Source of the DNA: Cupriavidus taiwanensis
Lineage (GTDB): Bacteria > Pseudomonadota > Gammaproteobacteria > Burkholderiales > Burkholderiaceae
Direction of reading: 5' to 3'
Length of the DNA stretch: 64,000 bases
NCBI RefSeq assembly: GCF_900250115.1
Contig: NZ_LT984804.1
Coordinates: 1,565,301 to 1,629,300, forward strand
Of the stretch, positions 44,593-53,855 are shown in pieces. The position numbers and the translations under genes were made by a program. Position 1 is the first letter of the stretch, and each line of letters opens with the position of its first letter. Below the pieces are notes generated by a model. It did no database searches and was not told the DNA's origin. It saw only the letters and a list, made by a program, of their open reading frames with translations.

Positions 44593-45006
44593 CGCGCGGC
44601 CAACCCGCGTGCGCTGGCGCGCCGTATGCTTATGCCCGCGCGGAGCCGGGCCCGCGCGCGCCACCGCGGCATCGGGGAAAACCCGCGGCCCGTGCCGGTG
44701 GCGCCACGGGCCGGAAGCGCGCCAGGCGCGCAGTTACGGGCTTTCAGCACAGGAATCAATTTTTCTTATCGGCCGCCGCCCGAAAAACTAGTTGGACGCG
44801 GACGGCCATGCTTTTCAAGAATGCAGTCAGCGGGCGCACCGCAGGAGACGCGGCAACCGCGCACCGCCGCGCCATCGATAGAAGCGCAATCCCGACGCGC
44901 CATCGATACGCGCCGGCGGTAGCCGGCAACCCATGCCGGCACCCCAGGGCAAGCGCCGCGCACCGCGCGCTGCCAGGCCGAGCCAGACATTGCACGAGAG
45001 GAATGC

Positions 45007-46320
45007 ATGGAAACGCAGATCGGCAGTATCCAGAGCCCCCAGTCATCGTCCCCCGCCAGCGCCGAGGCCGCCCCGTCGCGCGGCTTTTTCTCCTGGTACC
45101 GCGACATCAGCGCCAATGAGCGCCGCACCTTCTGGAGCTGCAAGGTCGGCTACGCGCTCGACGCCATGGACACGCAGTTCCTGAGTTTCGTCATCCCCAC
45201 GCTGATCGCCACCTGGAGCATCAGCCGCGCCGACGCCGGCTTTATCGGCACCGCCACGCTTTTGACTTCGGCCGCGGGCGGCTGGGTCGCCGGCATCCTG
45301 TCCGACCGTATCGGCCGGGTGCGCACGCTGCAGCTGACCATCGTGTGGTTTGCCTTCTTCACCTTCCTGTGCGGGCTGGCGCAGAACTATGAACAGCTGC
45401 TGGTGGCGCGCGCGCTGATGGGCTTTGGCTTCGGCGGCGAATGGACCGCCGGCGCGGTGCTGGTCGGCGAAGCCATCCGCGCCCAGGACCGCGGCAAGGC
45501 GGTGGGCATGGTGCAGGCCGGCTGGGCCGTGGGCTGGGGGCTGGCGGCGCTGCTCTATGCGCTGGTGTTCTCGCTGCTGCCCGCCGAGACCGCGTGGCGC
45601 GTGCTGTTCCTGATCGGGCTGCTGCCGGCGGTGTTCGTGATCGTGCTGCGCCGCCTGGTCAAGGAGCCCGAGGTCTATACCGAGCACAAGGCGCGCGAGG
45701 CCCGCGCCAGCGAAAAGACCTCGTTCGCCGCAATCTTCTCGCCGCGCCTGCTCAGCATCACGCTGCGCGCGGCGCTGCTGACCACCGGCGCGCAGGGCGG
45801 CTACTACGCCATCACCACCTGGCTGCCGACCTTCCTCAAGACCGAGCGCGGCCTGACCGTGCTCGGCACCGGCGGCTACCTGGCGATGGTGATCGTCGGC
45901 TCCTATATCGGCTATGTCACCAGCGCCTACCTGACCGACCGCATCGGCCGCAAGCGCAACTTCATCCTGTTCGCGCTGGGCTCGATGACGATCGCGCTGG
46001 CCTACACGCACATCCCCGTCAACGACACCGTGATGCTGCTGCTGGGTTTCCCGCTGGGCTTCTTCGCCTCGGGCATCTTCGCCGGCATGGGCGCATTCCT
46101 GACCGAGCTGTTCCCCACCAGCGTGCGCGGCTCGGGACAGGGCTTCTGCTACAACGTGGGCCGCGCCATCGGCGCGTTCTTCCCGTTCCTGATCGGCCAT
46201 GTCAGCCAGCAGATGTCGCTGGGCCACGCCATCGGCATCTTCGCCGCGGCCGCGTATGGCGTGCTGATCCTGGCCGCGCTGACGTTGCCGGAAACACGCG
46301 GCAAGGCGCTGGAAGCGTAG
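45007..46320 (+). CDS. MFS transporter, metabolite:H+ symporter type
   Basis: 437 residues and 12 predicted helices. MFS marks are WVAGILSDRIGRVRTLQLTI between helices 2 and 3, the GFGFGGEWTAGAVLVGEAIR segment typical of the sialate/aromatic-acid:H+ symporter groups, and YVTSAYLTDRIGRKRNFILF in the second half. The C-terminus ends LTLPETRGKALEA. It would import an organic acid or amino acid derivative with protons. GAGAGGA precedes the ATG. It is divergent from SRPBCC, LysR and DUF1445, and its substrate could be the compound handled by DUF1445 (inference). Confidence 0.9.
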   Translation: METQIGSIQSPQSSSPASAEAAPSRGFFSWYRDISANERRTFWSCKVGYALDAMDTQFLSFVIPTLIATWSISRADAGFIGTATLLTSAAGGWVAGILSDRIGRVRTLQLTIVWFAFFTFLCGLAQNYEQLLVARALMGFGFGGEWTAGAVLVGEAIRAQDRGKAVGMVQAGWAVGWGLAALLYALVFSLLPAETAWRVLFLIGLLPAVFVIVLRRLVKEPEVYTEHKAREARASEKTSFAAIFSPRLLSITLRAALLTTGAQGGYYAITTWLPTFLKTERGLTVLGTGGYLAMVIVGSYIGYVTSAYLTDRIGRKRNFILFALGSMTIALAYTHIPVNDTVMLLLGFPLGFFASGIFAGMGAFLTELFPTSVRGSGQGFCYNVGRAIGAFFPFLIGHVSQQMSLGHAIGIFAAAAYGVLILAALTLPETRGKALEA

Positions 46321-46644
46321 CGCGCAGCATGGCAGCGCCGCGGCCTGGCGCCGCGGCGCATGCAGATCACCATAACAATCAAGGCAGCCCCACGCGGGCC
46401 TGCCCAGTTTTCTTCCGACGGGAATCGGGTCAGCAGTATGTCGGGCTTGCCAGCTCGACGGCAATGCAGCGCAGCCGCGATACGCGCTGGCGATGGCCGG
46501 CCGCCATGCAGCATCGGCGGACCGCCACGACCGGCACGACGCGCCGCGCCCCGCAGTGCCGCCGCGCGGGCCAGCCCCATTTGCGCGCGTGGACCGGCTC
46601 ACAAGGCCGTGGTCGCACGCCAAGACTCGTTGTCGGAGGCCTAC
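46321..46644. other. Intergenic region, 324 bp, nothing identified
   Basis: Between the MFS stop and the LuxR start. It contains the MFS 3' end and the LuxR promoter and leader. No CTACG/CGTAG box, lux-box-like 20-mer or terminator could be picked out by eye. The LuxR frame is open upstream but lacks family similarity there. Confidence 0.4.
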
Positions 46645-47649
46645 ATGATCAAAGATGTGGAAGTCGTGCCGTACCGTGACGCGGGGGCGTCCGGGCATGG
46701 CACCGCAGCAACCGCCGCACGCCCCACGGCCCGCCCGGCTCCTGCGCCCGGCACTGCCCCGGCGCTGGTGGCCAACAACGGCATCAAGGTATTCGGCGAG
46801 CGCCACCTGGTACCGGTCAGGCAGCGCGTGCGCCACGGCGCCACCCCCGGCCTGGTGACCGCGCTGCAGGCCGAGCCGACCCACGAAGGCCGCAGCGCGG
46901 TAATGCAGTCCGCCATCCGCGCCATCGGCTTCGACTGGCTGGGCTACGCCACCGCCGCCCAGGTCGGCGGCCAGCTGCAGCCACGCACCTTCTTCGAAAG
47001 CTATTCCCCGCCGGGCTGGCGCGAGCGCTATTTCCGCGAGCGCTACTACGAGATCGATCCGCGCACGCCGCAGCCGGGCACCTTCTGCCTGCCCACCGTA
47101 TGGGATGCCGACGACCTGGCACAAACCCCGCTGGGCAACGTGCCGCCGCTGCGCCGCCGCCGCTTCCTCGAGGACCTGCGCGACGCCGGCGTGCGCAGCG
47201 GCATCTTCCTCAACCTGCCGATGCCCGGCAACAGCGAGTTCGTGCTGATCAGCTTTATGTCGGGCATCGAGAGCCGGCGCTGGATCGGCGATTCCGTGGT
47301 CGGCCAGGCGCTGGCAATGGGGCTGGCGCTGCACGAGTTCCTGACCTGCCACGTCGAGATCCCGGCGTTTGCCGGCCGCCATCGCGAAGGCCTGTCGGAG
47401 GTGCAGCGCGATATCCTGGCCTGCCTGGCACAGGGGCTGTCAGACAAGGAGATCGCGCGGCGCATGGACATGTCGATCTTCAACGTCGACTACCACATGC
47501 GCCGGCTGCGCAGCCACTTCGGCGTGCGCAACCGGGTGCAGCTGGCCAGCGCGGCAACGCTGCTGCGGCCGCCGGGGGCGCCGCTCTCGGTGGATAGGGA
47601 AAAGGAAGCGGCGGGGGGATTGCGGCTTAGTTTGATGGCGTTGGCTTAA
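46645..47649 (+). CDS. LuxR-family regulator with autoinducer-binding domain (LuxR solo)
   Basis: 334 residues from ATG 46645, which has GGAGG at 5-nt spacing. Residues 1-80 are Pro/Ala-rich and not conserved. Residues ~85-235 form an autoinducer-binding domain with key positions intact: Trp125 and Tyr129 (PPGWRERYFRERYYEIDP), Asp138-Pro139, Trp153 (PTVWDADD) and Gly near 186. Residues ~248-310 are a GerE HTH (LSEVQRDILACLAQGLSDKE, SIFNVDYHMRRLRSHFGVRN). No luxI-type synthase gene is in the window, so it is a solo as far as can be seen. It sits beside the type III cluster, convergent with sctU, and is a candidate reader of the CTACG-type boxes. Confidence 0.9.
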   Translation: MIKDVEVVPYRDAGASGHGTAATAARPTARPAPAPGTAPALVANNGIKVFGERHLVPVRQRVRHGATPGLVTALQAEPTHEGRSAVMQSAIRAIGFDWLGYATAAQVGGQLQPRTFFESYSPPGWRERYFRERYYEIDPRTPQPGTFCLPTVWDADDLAQTPLGNVPPLRRRRFLEDLRDAGVRSGIFLNLPMPGNSEFVLISFMSGIESRRWIGDSVVGQALAMGLALHEFLTCHVEIPAFAGRHREGLSEVQRDILACLAQGLSDKEIARRMDMSIFNVDYHMRRLRSHFGVRNRVQLASAATLLRPPGAPLSVDREKEAAGGLRLSLMALA

Positions 47650-47686
47650 GCATTGGCGTTGGCCTTGGCTCGAACGCCGCCGTACT

Positions 47687-47710
47687 CCCTCTCCCGCTTG
47701 CGGGAGAGGG
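47687..47710. repeat. CCCTCTCCCGC/GCGGGAGAGGG dyad (copy 1)
   Basis: A perfect 11-bp inverted repeat with TT at the centre, followed by TTGGGGTCAGGG. It is 38 bp after the LuxR stop. Such dyads are dispersed intergenic elements in many proteobacteria; between convergent genes it may also end transcripts. Copy 2 lies 70 bp on. Confidence 0.6.
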
Positions 47711-47779
47711 TTGGGGTCAGGGCGGGCATGTCGACGAAGTGAAGCCCGTCGATATTGCCAGTGCCCACCCTCACCCCCG

Positions 47780-47805
47780 CCCCTCTCCCGCAAGCGGGAG
47801 AGGGG
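47780..47805. repeat. CCCCTCTCCCGC/GCGGGAGAGGGG dyad (copy 2)
   Basis: A 12-bp inverted repeat with AA at the centre, nearly identical to copy 1 but in opposite orientation (the flank is CTCACCCCC rather than GGGGTCAGGG). The two form a head-to-head pair in the 190-bp gap between the LuxR and sctU stops. It probably also serves as the end of the minus-strand sct transcript. Confidence 0.6.
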
Positions 47806-47839
47806 AGAAAACCTGCAGGGGGCAGTGTCTCCCGCCCCC

Positions 47840-48874
47840 TCACTCCCCCTTCGCCCACCGCATCAGCTCCGCCACCCGCTCGAACAAGGTCCGGTCGATA
47901 TACCGGTCCAGCGGCACGTTCAGGTACAGGCGCTGCGCCAGGTCCGAATCGAAGGCCGAGGGCACCAGGTAGTCGGCCGCGGCCTGGCGGATGCGTGCCG
48001 CCACCTGGCCGCTGCCCTTGGCCACCACCCGCGGCAGCGTGCCGGGGCCGTCGTAGCGCAGCGCCACCGCGTACTGGGTGGAGTACACCACCGCGGTCGA
48101 CACCCGCACCCGCTCGCTGACGCCGAAGAACGCGGCCTCGAAGAAAGCCGCGCGGCGGCGCCCGGCCATGACCGGATCGCCCTGGGTCTCCTTGTACTCG
48201 CGCCGGTACTCGTCGACGCTCATGCGCTGGCGCTTCATGAACTGGTGGCGCTCGTGGACGTAGTCCACCACCGCCATCACCAGGTAGATCACCGCGGCCC
48301 AGCAGCACATGCGCAGGATGATGTAGGCCACCAGCAGCAGGATTTCCGCCGGACGCGCATAGCCGGTGCGCACGCCATCCTCGATCGCGCCCAGCGCCAG
48401 CACGTAGACCAGCCCCGCCAGCAGCAGGATCTTGACCAGGATCTTGGCCAGGTTCACCAGGTTGCGCACGGCGAACATGCGCTTCAGGCCCTCGGCGGGG
48501 TTCAGCCGCGCCAGGTCCGGCTTGATCTGCCCGAACGCCACCAGCGGCCCCACCTGCAGGAACGCGCCGACGATGCCGCACACCAGCGCCAGCGCGACGA
48601 TCGGCAGCACGCCCATCAGCAGCAAGCGCGCGGCGGCCTCGCCCAGCACCAGCATCTGCTGGTCGGCCAGGTGCTGCGGCACGCTGCCCATGGCGCTGTG
48701 CCACAAGGCCTGGAACAGCCGCACGAAATAGCGGCCCAGCAGCCACAGCCCCGCCAGCACGCCGAGGAACACCACCGCCGAGGTGACGTCGCTGCTGCGC
48801 GGCACCTCGCCGCGCTGGCGCGCCTGGTCGAGCTTGCGCCGCGTGGCTTCGAGGTTCTTTTCGCTGTCGCTCAT
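47840..48874 (-). CDS. sctU: Type III secretion export-apparatus switch protein SctU, with degenerate autocleavage site
   Basis: 344 residues of the FlhB/YscU/HrcU family: cytoplasmic start KNLEATRRKLDQARQRGEVP, four membrane helices, then VMAVVDYVHERHQFMKRQRM and DEYRREYKETQGDPVMAGRR, and the C-terminal cytoplasmic domain. The universal NPTH autocleavage motif is replaced by YSTQ at residues 264-267 (AVVYSTQYAVALRYDGPG), although the following YAVALRY is conserved. Loss of both Asn and Pro should prevent the usual self-cleavage that sets substrate switching. It is the last gene of the minus-strand cluster, 25 bp after sctT. Confidence 0.95.
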   Translation of the reverse strand: MSDSEKNLEATRRKLDQARQRGEVPRSSDVTSAVVFLGVLAGLWLLGRYFVRLFQALWHSAMGSVPQHLADQQMLVLGEAAARLLLMGVLPIVALALVCGIVGAFLQVGPLVAFGQIKPDLARLNPAEGLKRMFAVRNLVNLAKILVKILLLAGLVYVLALGAIEDGVRTGYARPAEILLLVAYIILRMCCWAAVIYLVMAVVDYVHERHQFMKRQRMSVDEYRREYKETQGDPVMAGRRRAAFFEAAFFGVSERVRVSTAVVYSTQYAVALRYDGPGTLPRVVAKGSGQVAARIRQAAADYLVPSAFDSDLAQRLYLNVPLDRYIDRTLFERVAELMRWAKGE

Positions 48875-48899
48875 CTGGCGTCGATATGTCGTGTCGCTG

Positions 48900-49706
48900 C
48901 TAGGATGGCGCGCCGCGGCGCAGCATCTCGATCAGGATATTGTCCGGGCGCAGGAAGCCCTGCAGCGTATCGACCATCACCGCCAGCATCAGCACCAGCA
49001 TCAGGAACGCCACCGAGATCTTGACCGGCTGCGCAAACTGGAACACGTCGAACTGCGGCACGAAGCGCGCGATCAGCGCGAAGCCCAGCTCGACGATCAC
49101 CAGCAGCAGCAGGATCGGCGCCGCCAGCTTGACCACCCACGAGAACAGCGTGCCGGCATAGAGGTTGGCAAAGCCCATCGACGCCAGCGACATCTCCGGC
49201 CCGAACGACATCACCGGCCAGAACGCGAATGATTCCACGATCACCCCGGCCATGGCGATAAAGCCGCCCAGCGCCGCGAACAGCGCGATGCCGAAGTGCG
49301 ACAGCAGGTTCTCCATCGGCCCGTCCTCCTGCTGCGTCACCGGATCGAAGAAGGTGGCATTGCCCGAGCCGGTCTGGAAGTCGATCAGTTCGCCGATCAT
49401 CTGCAGCGCGACGAAGAACAGCCCGAACGCCATCCCCAGCAGCAGCCCGATAAAGGCCTCCTTGAAGATCAGCACCAGCCACAGGCCCCCGGCGATGGCG
49501 TCCAGGTCGACGCGCGCGCCCGGCGACACGAACAGCGCGATCGCCAGCACGATGCCGTTGCGCGCCACCCCCGGGACGGCCTGTTGCGACAGGAACGGCA
49601 GCACCGTAAAGGCGGTCAGCAGCCGCGGCATCACCATCACGATCGGCATGATGACCTCGCGTCCCCACTGGAACAGCAAGGCGGGATCGAGCAGTTCGCC
49701 CTGCAT
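48900..49706 (-). CDS. sctT: Type III secretion export-apparatus protein SctT
   Basis: 268 residues, FliR/YscT/HrcT family. It is strongly hydrophobic with about six membrane helices: MPIVMVMPRLLTAFTVLPFL, GLWLVLIFKEAFIGLLLGMA, then the conserved GELIDFQTGSGNATFFDPVT. It forms part of the SctR5-S4-T1 pore in the inner membrane. The ATG at 49706 is one base after the sctO stop, so translation is coupled. The downstream gene is sctU. Confidence 0.96.
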   Translation of the reverse strand: MQGELLDPALLFQWGREVIMPIVMVMPRLLTAFTVLPFLSQQAVPGVARNGIVLAIALFVSPGARVDLDAIAGGLWLVLIFKEAFIGLLLGMAFGLFFVALQMIGELIDFQTGSGNATFFDPVTQQEDGPMENLLSHFGIALFAALGGFIAMAGVIVESFAFWPVMSFGPEMSLASMGFANLYAGTLFSWVVKLAAPILLLLVIVELGFALIARFVPQFDVFQFAQPVKISVAFLMLVLMLAVMVDTLQGFLRPDNILIEMLRRGAPS

Positions 49707-49707
49707 C

Positions 49708-50220
49708 TCAGGCCTGCCGCGCGTCGTGCCGGCCAGCGTGCCAGCTGCGCGCCGCGGCTTCGTCGATGGCCTCGTCCTCGCGCCGCCCGGCGCCGGCGCG
49801 CAGCGCGCGGCGCTCGCGCAGCGCCAGTTCCCGCGCACCGTCCAGCCGCGCCTGCGCGCGCAGCAGCGCGTGGCGGGCCTGGTCGAAGGCGGCACGCCGC
49901 TGCGCCACGTCGTCGAGCACCACGGCCAGGTTGGCATTGGCCCGGGCGATGCGGGCATCGAAGGCGCTCTGCCAGCCCTGCGCATCGAGCAGCCCCGACA
50001 CCGACACCCCACCCTGCGACGCGCCCTGCCGCAGCCGTTCGATGAACGCCGCGCGCTCGGCCAGCGCGGCCTGCACCGCCTGCTGCGCGGCCTCGGCCTG
50101 CCGCAGCCCTGCCAGCACCTGGGCGCGGTGCTGCTGCAGCGCGCGCAGCGCGTCTTCCTGGCGGCGCTGGCGCACCGCCTCGAGCTGGCCCAGGCGCGGG
50201 TCGGTGCCGCCGCCCGTCAT
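49708..50220 (-). CDS. sctO: Type III secretion stalk protein SctO (YscO/FliJ-like)
   Basis: 170 residues, almost entirely alpha-helical coiled coil rich in Ala, Arg, Gln and Glu ([40 protein letters not shown]). Sequence similarity in this family is weak, so the call rests on size, coiled coil and position between sctN and sctT. It would be the central stalk touching the ATPase ring and the export gate. The start overlaps the sctN stop by 4 nt. Confidence 0.8.
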   Translation of the reverse strand: MTGGGTDPRLGQLEAVRQRRQEDALRALQQHRAQVLAGLRQAEAAQQAVQAALAERAAFIERLRQGASQGGVSVSGLLDAQGWQSAFDARIARANANLAVVLDDVAQRRAAFDQARHALLRAQARLDGARELALRERRALRAGAGRREDEAIDEAAARSWHAGRHDARQA

Positions 50221-51599
50221 CGTGCGGCTCCGGCAGGCGGTGCGGGCTCGCGCACGCGCAGCGCCTGCGCCAGCTTGTCGACGGCGCCGGCAAAGGTATC
50301 GAGCCGCGCCGCCGGCTGCGCCAGGTAGGCGCGGATATCCGGCATCGCCGCCACGGCGGCGTCGGCGACGGGGTCGACGCCGGGCCGGTATTCGCCGATC
50401 TGCAGCAGCAGCTCCAGCTCCTGGTACCGGGCCAGCAGCTGGCGCAGCCGCGCCGCGTCGCGCGCGTGCGCGCCGGCCACCACCTGCGGCATCACCCGGC
50501 TGACCGACTGCAGCACATCCACCGGCGGATACTGCCCGGCGCTGGCCAGCTTGCGCGACAGCACGATATGGCCATCGAGGATCGAGCGCACTTCTTCGGC
50601 GATCGGGTCGCTATCGTCCTCGCCTTCGGTCAGCACGGTATACGCCGCGGTGATCGAGCCCTGCACGCCGGTGCCGGCGCGCTCCAGCAGCTGTGGCAGC
50701 ATCGAGAACACCGAGGGCGGATAGCTGCGCCGGGTCGGCGGCTCGCCGCTGGCCAGGCCGATCTCGCGCTGCGCGCGCGCCAGCCGCGTCAGCGAATCGA
50801 CCAGCAGCAGCACGCGCTTGCCCTGGTCGCGGAAATGCTCGGCAATCGCGGTGGCGGTATAGGCGCAGCGCACCCGCTCCATCGGCGAGCGATCCGAGGT
50901 GGACACCACCAGCACCGTGCGCGCCATGCCCTCGGGGCCGAGGTTGTATTCGATGAACTCGCGCACCTCGCGGCCGCGCTCGCCCACCAGCGCGACCACG
51001 TTGACATCGCTGGACGCGCCCCGCGCCAGCGTCCCCAGCAAGGTGCTCTTGCCCACCCCGGGCGGCGCGAAGATGCCCACGCGCTGGCCCTCGCCCAGCG
51101 TCAGCAGCCCGTCGATGGCGCGCACCCCGGTGGCCAGCGGCTCGCGGATCAGGCGGCGCGTGAGCGGATCGGGCGGCTCGTTGTCCACCGGCACCCGCGC
51201 CACGCCGTCGAGCGCGCCCTTGCCGTCGATGGGCTCGCCCAGCGCGTCGAGCACGCGGCCCAGCAGCGCGGCACCGGCGGGGCACTGATGGCCATGCGCG
51301 GACGGAATCACCTCGGTCAGCGCCGACACGCCGGTGGTGCGCCCCAGCGGCGTGAGCAGCGCGGTCTGCTGCACGAAACCGACCACCTCGGCCAGCAGCG
51401 GCGGCTCGCCGGGCGTGACCAGCTGGCACAGCTCGCCCACATGGGCCTGGATGCCGGTGGCGTTGATCAGCATCCCCACCGCCTTGCTGACGCGCCCGCG
51501 CATTGCCACCGGCGTGAAATGCTCGAACGCGCGTTCCAGGTCGGCGGCCGCGTGCTGCAGCGCGGCTTCGATATCGGTGGCGGGGAGTTCGGTCGACAT
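50217..51599 (-). CDS. sctN: Type III secretion ATPase SctN
   Basis: 460 residues, F1-beta/FliI-like. Walker A is [13 protein letters not shown] (about 177-189), then [20 protein letters not shown], a Walker B region [20 protein letters not shown], and the substrate-specificity segment [19 protein letters not shown]. The C-terminal helical domain ([20 protein letters not shown]) docks chaperone-effector complexes. It powers unfolding and chaperone release at the cytoplasmic face. The ATG at 51599 was chosen by homology; the open frame continues upstream. It follows sctL by 17 bp. Confidence 0.97.
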   Translation of the reverse strand: MSTELPATDIEAALQHAAADLERAFEHFTPVAMRGRVSKAVGMLINATGIQAHVGELCQLVTPGEPPLLAEVVGFVQQTALLTPLGRTTGVSALTEVIPSAHGHQCPAGAALLGRVLDALGEPIDGKGALDGVARVPVDNEPPDPLTRRLIREPLATGVRAIDGLLTLGEGQRVGIFAPPGVGKSTLLGTLARGASSDVNVVALVGERGREVREFIEYNLGPEGMARTVLVVSTSDRSPMERVRCAYTATAIAEHFRDQGKRVLLLVDSLTRLARAQREIGLASGEPPTRRSYPPSVFSMLPQLLERAGTGVQGSITAAYTVLTEGEDDSDPIAEEVRSILDGHIVLSRKLASAGQYPPVDVLQSVSRVMPQVVAGAHARDAARLRQLLARYQELELLLQIGEYRPGVDPVADAAVAAMPDIRAYLAQPAARLDTFAGAVDKLAQALRVREPAPPAGAAR

Positions 51600-51616
51600 G
51601 GGTATCGGCGGGGGAA

Positions 51617-52225
51617 TCAGCCCGCCCGCAGGCGGCGCGCAAAGGCTTCGAGCTGGGCCTGCAAGCCCACCTCCATGGTCCCCGACGGGGTCTGGATGCG
51701 GCAGGCGTCGGGCTCCAGGCCCGGCTCCACCACCACGTTGGCACGGCGCGGCCACTCCTGGGTCTCGGCGAGCCGGTCGAGCAGGCTGCGCACGGCCTGC
51801 TCGCGCCCCAGCGGGATCTGGATGGTGATGAAGGGCTCGGCCCGCACCAGCGCCTCGACGCGCTGCAGCGCCACCTCCAGGATGATGTCGGGATCGAGCT
51901 CGCCGGCAATCTGCTGCACCGCCTTCATCACGATCCCGGCCATGGTGCGGCGCATCGCGCCCAGCTGGCGCTCGGCCTCGGCGGCGCTGCTGACCTGCGC
52001 GGCGGCGTGGTCGGCGTGGGCGCGGGCCCAGCCCTCGCGATAGCCGTGCTGGCGCCGCTCCTCGGCCTCGCGCTGGGCTTCGGTGCGGATCCGCATGGCC
52101 TCGTTGCGCGCCGACTCGATTACCGCGGCGGCGTCGAGCAAGGCGGCATACTCGGCCTCCTTGAGCACCTTGCGCTCGGACAGCAGCTGCAGGTTTTCGC
52201 TGGTGATCAGAAAAGCCAGTGCCAT
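51617..52225 (-). CDS. sctL: Type III secretion stator protein SctL
   Basis: 202 residues, YscL/HrpE/FliH family. The N-terminal [20 protein letters not shown] and a long helix ([20 protein letters not shown]) are followed by a C-terminal domain that resembles peripheral-stalk subunits ([20 protein letters not shown]; then [20 protein letters not shown]). It links the ATPase to the sorting platform and restrains its activity. The start overlaps the end of sctK by 19 nt. Confidence 0.9.
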   Translation of the reverse strand: MALAFLITSENLQLLSERKVLKEAEYAALLDAAAVIESARNEAMRIRTEAQREAEERRQHGYREGWARAHADHAAAQVSSAAEAERQLGAMRRTMAGIVMKAVQQIAGELDPDIILEVALQRVEALVRAEPFITIQIPLGREQAVRSLLDRLAETQEWPRRANVVVEPGLEPDACRIQTPSGTMEVGLQAQLEAFARRLRAG

Positions 52226-53061
52226 GCCGGGAACCGTTCGGGGATCAGGTTGAGCAGCAACAGTTCGCGCAACTGCGCGGCCTGCGCGGGGGTCAGCGGT
52301 GCCGGCGCCAGGGACGCCAGGCGCCGGGGAAACTTGCGCCGCAGCGCCTGCAGCAGCGCCGCGGCGTGCTCCGCGTGCGGCGCCTCGGCGGCGAGCAGCC
52401 CGCACAGGAGCCGATAGCCGCGCTCGGCCATCAGCCGGCCGGCGCCGGGCGGGTGCGCGCGCAGCGGCGCCAGGTTCATCGGCAGCGCCGGCAGCGCCGG
52501 CACGCGCTTCAGGATAAAGGCCACGGCGTGGCGGTCGAGCCGGCGCACGGCCCGGCGCATCGCACGCGGCGCGCTGCCGAGCAGCGGCGCGGCCAAGGCA
52601 CCGGGCAGCGGCGCGAGGCTGTCGGCCAGCTGCGCCGGCAGCATGCGCCGCTCGCTGGCAAAGCCGGCCTGGTGCACCGCCAGCCCCAGCCACCACGCCA
52701 GCAGGCGCAGGTCGTTGCGCGCCACCAGCACCAGCCGCGCCAGCGAGGGCGGCGCCTCGAGCAGGCGGCGGATCACGGCGTCACGGGCAGCGTCCGCGCC
52801 GGCCAGGCCCAGCGGCCGCGCCAGCACGTCGGCGGCAGCGGGCCCGAAGCGCTCCGCGCGGCGCCACGCCAGCGGCCAGTCAGCCGGCAGCCAGCTGGGA
52901 TGCAGCTGCGCCAGCGGCCGCTGCATGAAGTCCGCCACCGCGCGCGCCAGTGCGGGTTCCGGCAGCGCCGGCGGCGCCGGCGCCAGTGCGGCGGCCAGCG
53001 CGCCGGGCAGGAAGGCGCCGGGCACGGCCTCGGCGGCGGTAGCGGTGGATAGCGGCGTCAA
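52207..53061 (-). CDS. sctK: Type III secretion sorting-platform protein SctK
   Basis: 284 residues if read from TTG 53061, which overlaps the sctJ stop as TTGA. GTG or ATG codons further in (the ATG of [12 protein letters not shown]) are alternatives, so the start is uncertain. The body ([20 protein letters not shown]; then [60 protein letters not shown]) fits the YscK/HrpD group by size, Trp/Leu-rich content and position between sctJ and sctL. It should attach the sorting platform to SctD. Confidence 0.78.
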   Translation of the reverse strand: MTPLSTATAAEAVPGAFLPGALAAALAPAPPALPEPALARAVADFMQRPLAQLHPSWLPADWPLAWRRAERFGPAAADVLARPLGLAGADAARDAVIRRLLEAPPSLARLVLVARNDLRLLAWWLGLAVHQAGFASERRMLPAQLADSLAPLPGALAAPLLGSAPRAMRRAVRRLDRHAVAFILKRVPALPALPMNLAPLRAHPPGAGRLMAERGYRLLCGLLAAEAPHAEHAAALLQALRRKFPRRLASLAPAPLTPAQAAQLRELLLLNLIPERFPAWHWLF

Positions 53062-53855
53062 TTTGCACTCCGCGCCGCGCGGCGCCGCTGCGGCCAGCGC
53101 AGCACGCCGCGCTGCCACGTCACCACCGCAGCCACCGCCAGCGCAATCGCCACCGCCACGCCGACCGCGATCGCGGCGAAGCGGCCGACGGCAAAGCCCG
53201 CCGCCGGCCGCGCCGCGCCCGCCTGCGGCGCGAACGGGCGCGCCTCGACCAGCGACAGCGAGACGTTGTCGTGGGTCACGCCTTCGATGCTGTGCGCCAC
53301 CATGTCCTTGACGGTCGGCACCAGCAGGCGCAGGTCGGTATCGGCGCGGTGCTTGATGAACACCGCCGCCGACGACGGCCGGATCTTGTCCGAGAGCGGA
53401 TCGGTGGCGGGGATCACCACATGCACGCGCGCGGTCACCACGCCGTCGATATTGCGCAGCGTCTCGGACAGCTCCTGCGACAGCGCGAAGATGTAGCGCA
53501 TGCGCTCCTCGGTCGGGGTCGCCACCAGCCCCTGCTTCTGGAACACCTGTCCGAGGGAGGCAAAGCGTTCGCCCGGCAGGCCTTCGCTGCGCAGGACCTC
53601 GAGCGCGGCGGGCAGTTGCGATTCCTCGACGCGCACGCGCCACTGGCCCTCGCCCGCGCCGCCGCTGGTGTCGGCGCGCGCCTTCTCCGCATCGATGCCC
53701 TCGGCGGTCAGCGCGGCCAGCACCTGGTTGGCCTCGGGTTCGTTCAGCGACGCGTACAGGTCGACCTTGCACGCGGCCAGCGCCAGCGCGATCAGCGCCG
53801 GCGCCAGCCGGGCCGCGCGCGCAAGGCGCCGGCACAGCGGTGGCGTAGACATCAT
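53058..53855 (-). CDS. sctJ: Type III secretion inner-ring lipoprotein SctJ
   Basis: 265 residues, YscJ/PrgK/HrcJ family. A lipoprotein signal (ALIALALAACKVDLYASL; lipobox LAAC) precedes EPEANQVLAALTAEGIDAEK, then the ring-building domains (FALSQELSETLRNIDGVVTA; RVHVVIPATDPLSDK; RPSSAAVFIKHRADTDL). A membrane helix lies near residues 225-245 before a basic tail. It forms the inner-membrane ring with SctD. The start codon overlaps the sctI stop by 4 nt (two in-frame ATGs at 53855 and 53852). Confidence 0.95.
   Translation of the reverse strand: MMSTPPLCRRLARAARLAPALIALALAACKVDLYASLNEPEANQVLAALTAEGIDAEKARADTSGGAGEGQWRVRVEESQLPAALEVLRSEGLPGERFASLGQVFQKQGLVATPTEERMRYIFALSQELSETLRNIDGVVTARVHVVIPATDPLSDKIRPSSAAVFIKHRADTDLRLLVPTVKDMVAHSIEGVTHDNVSLSLVEARPFAPQAGAARPAAGFAVGRFAAIAVGVAVAIALAVAAVVTWQRGVLRWPQRRRAARSAN

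Noticed and set aside
47687..47805. Repeat pair considered as a CRISPR or attachment site
   Set aside because: Only two copies, inverted relative to each other, no regular spacers, no integrase or cas genes nearby.
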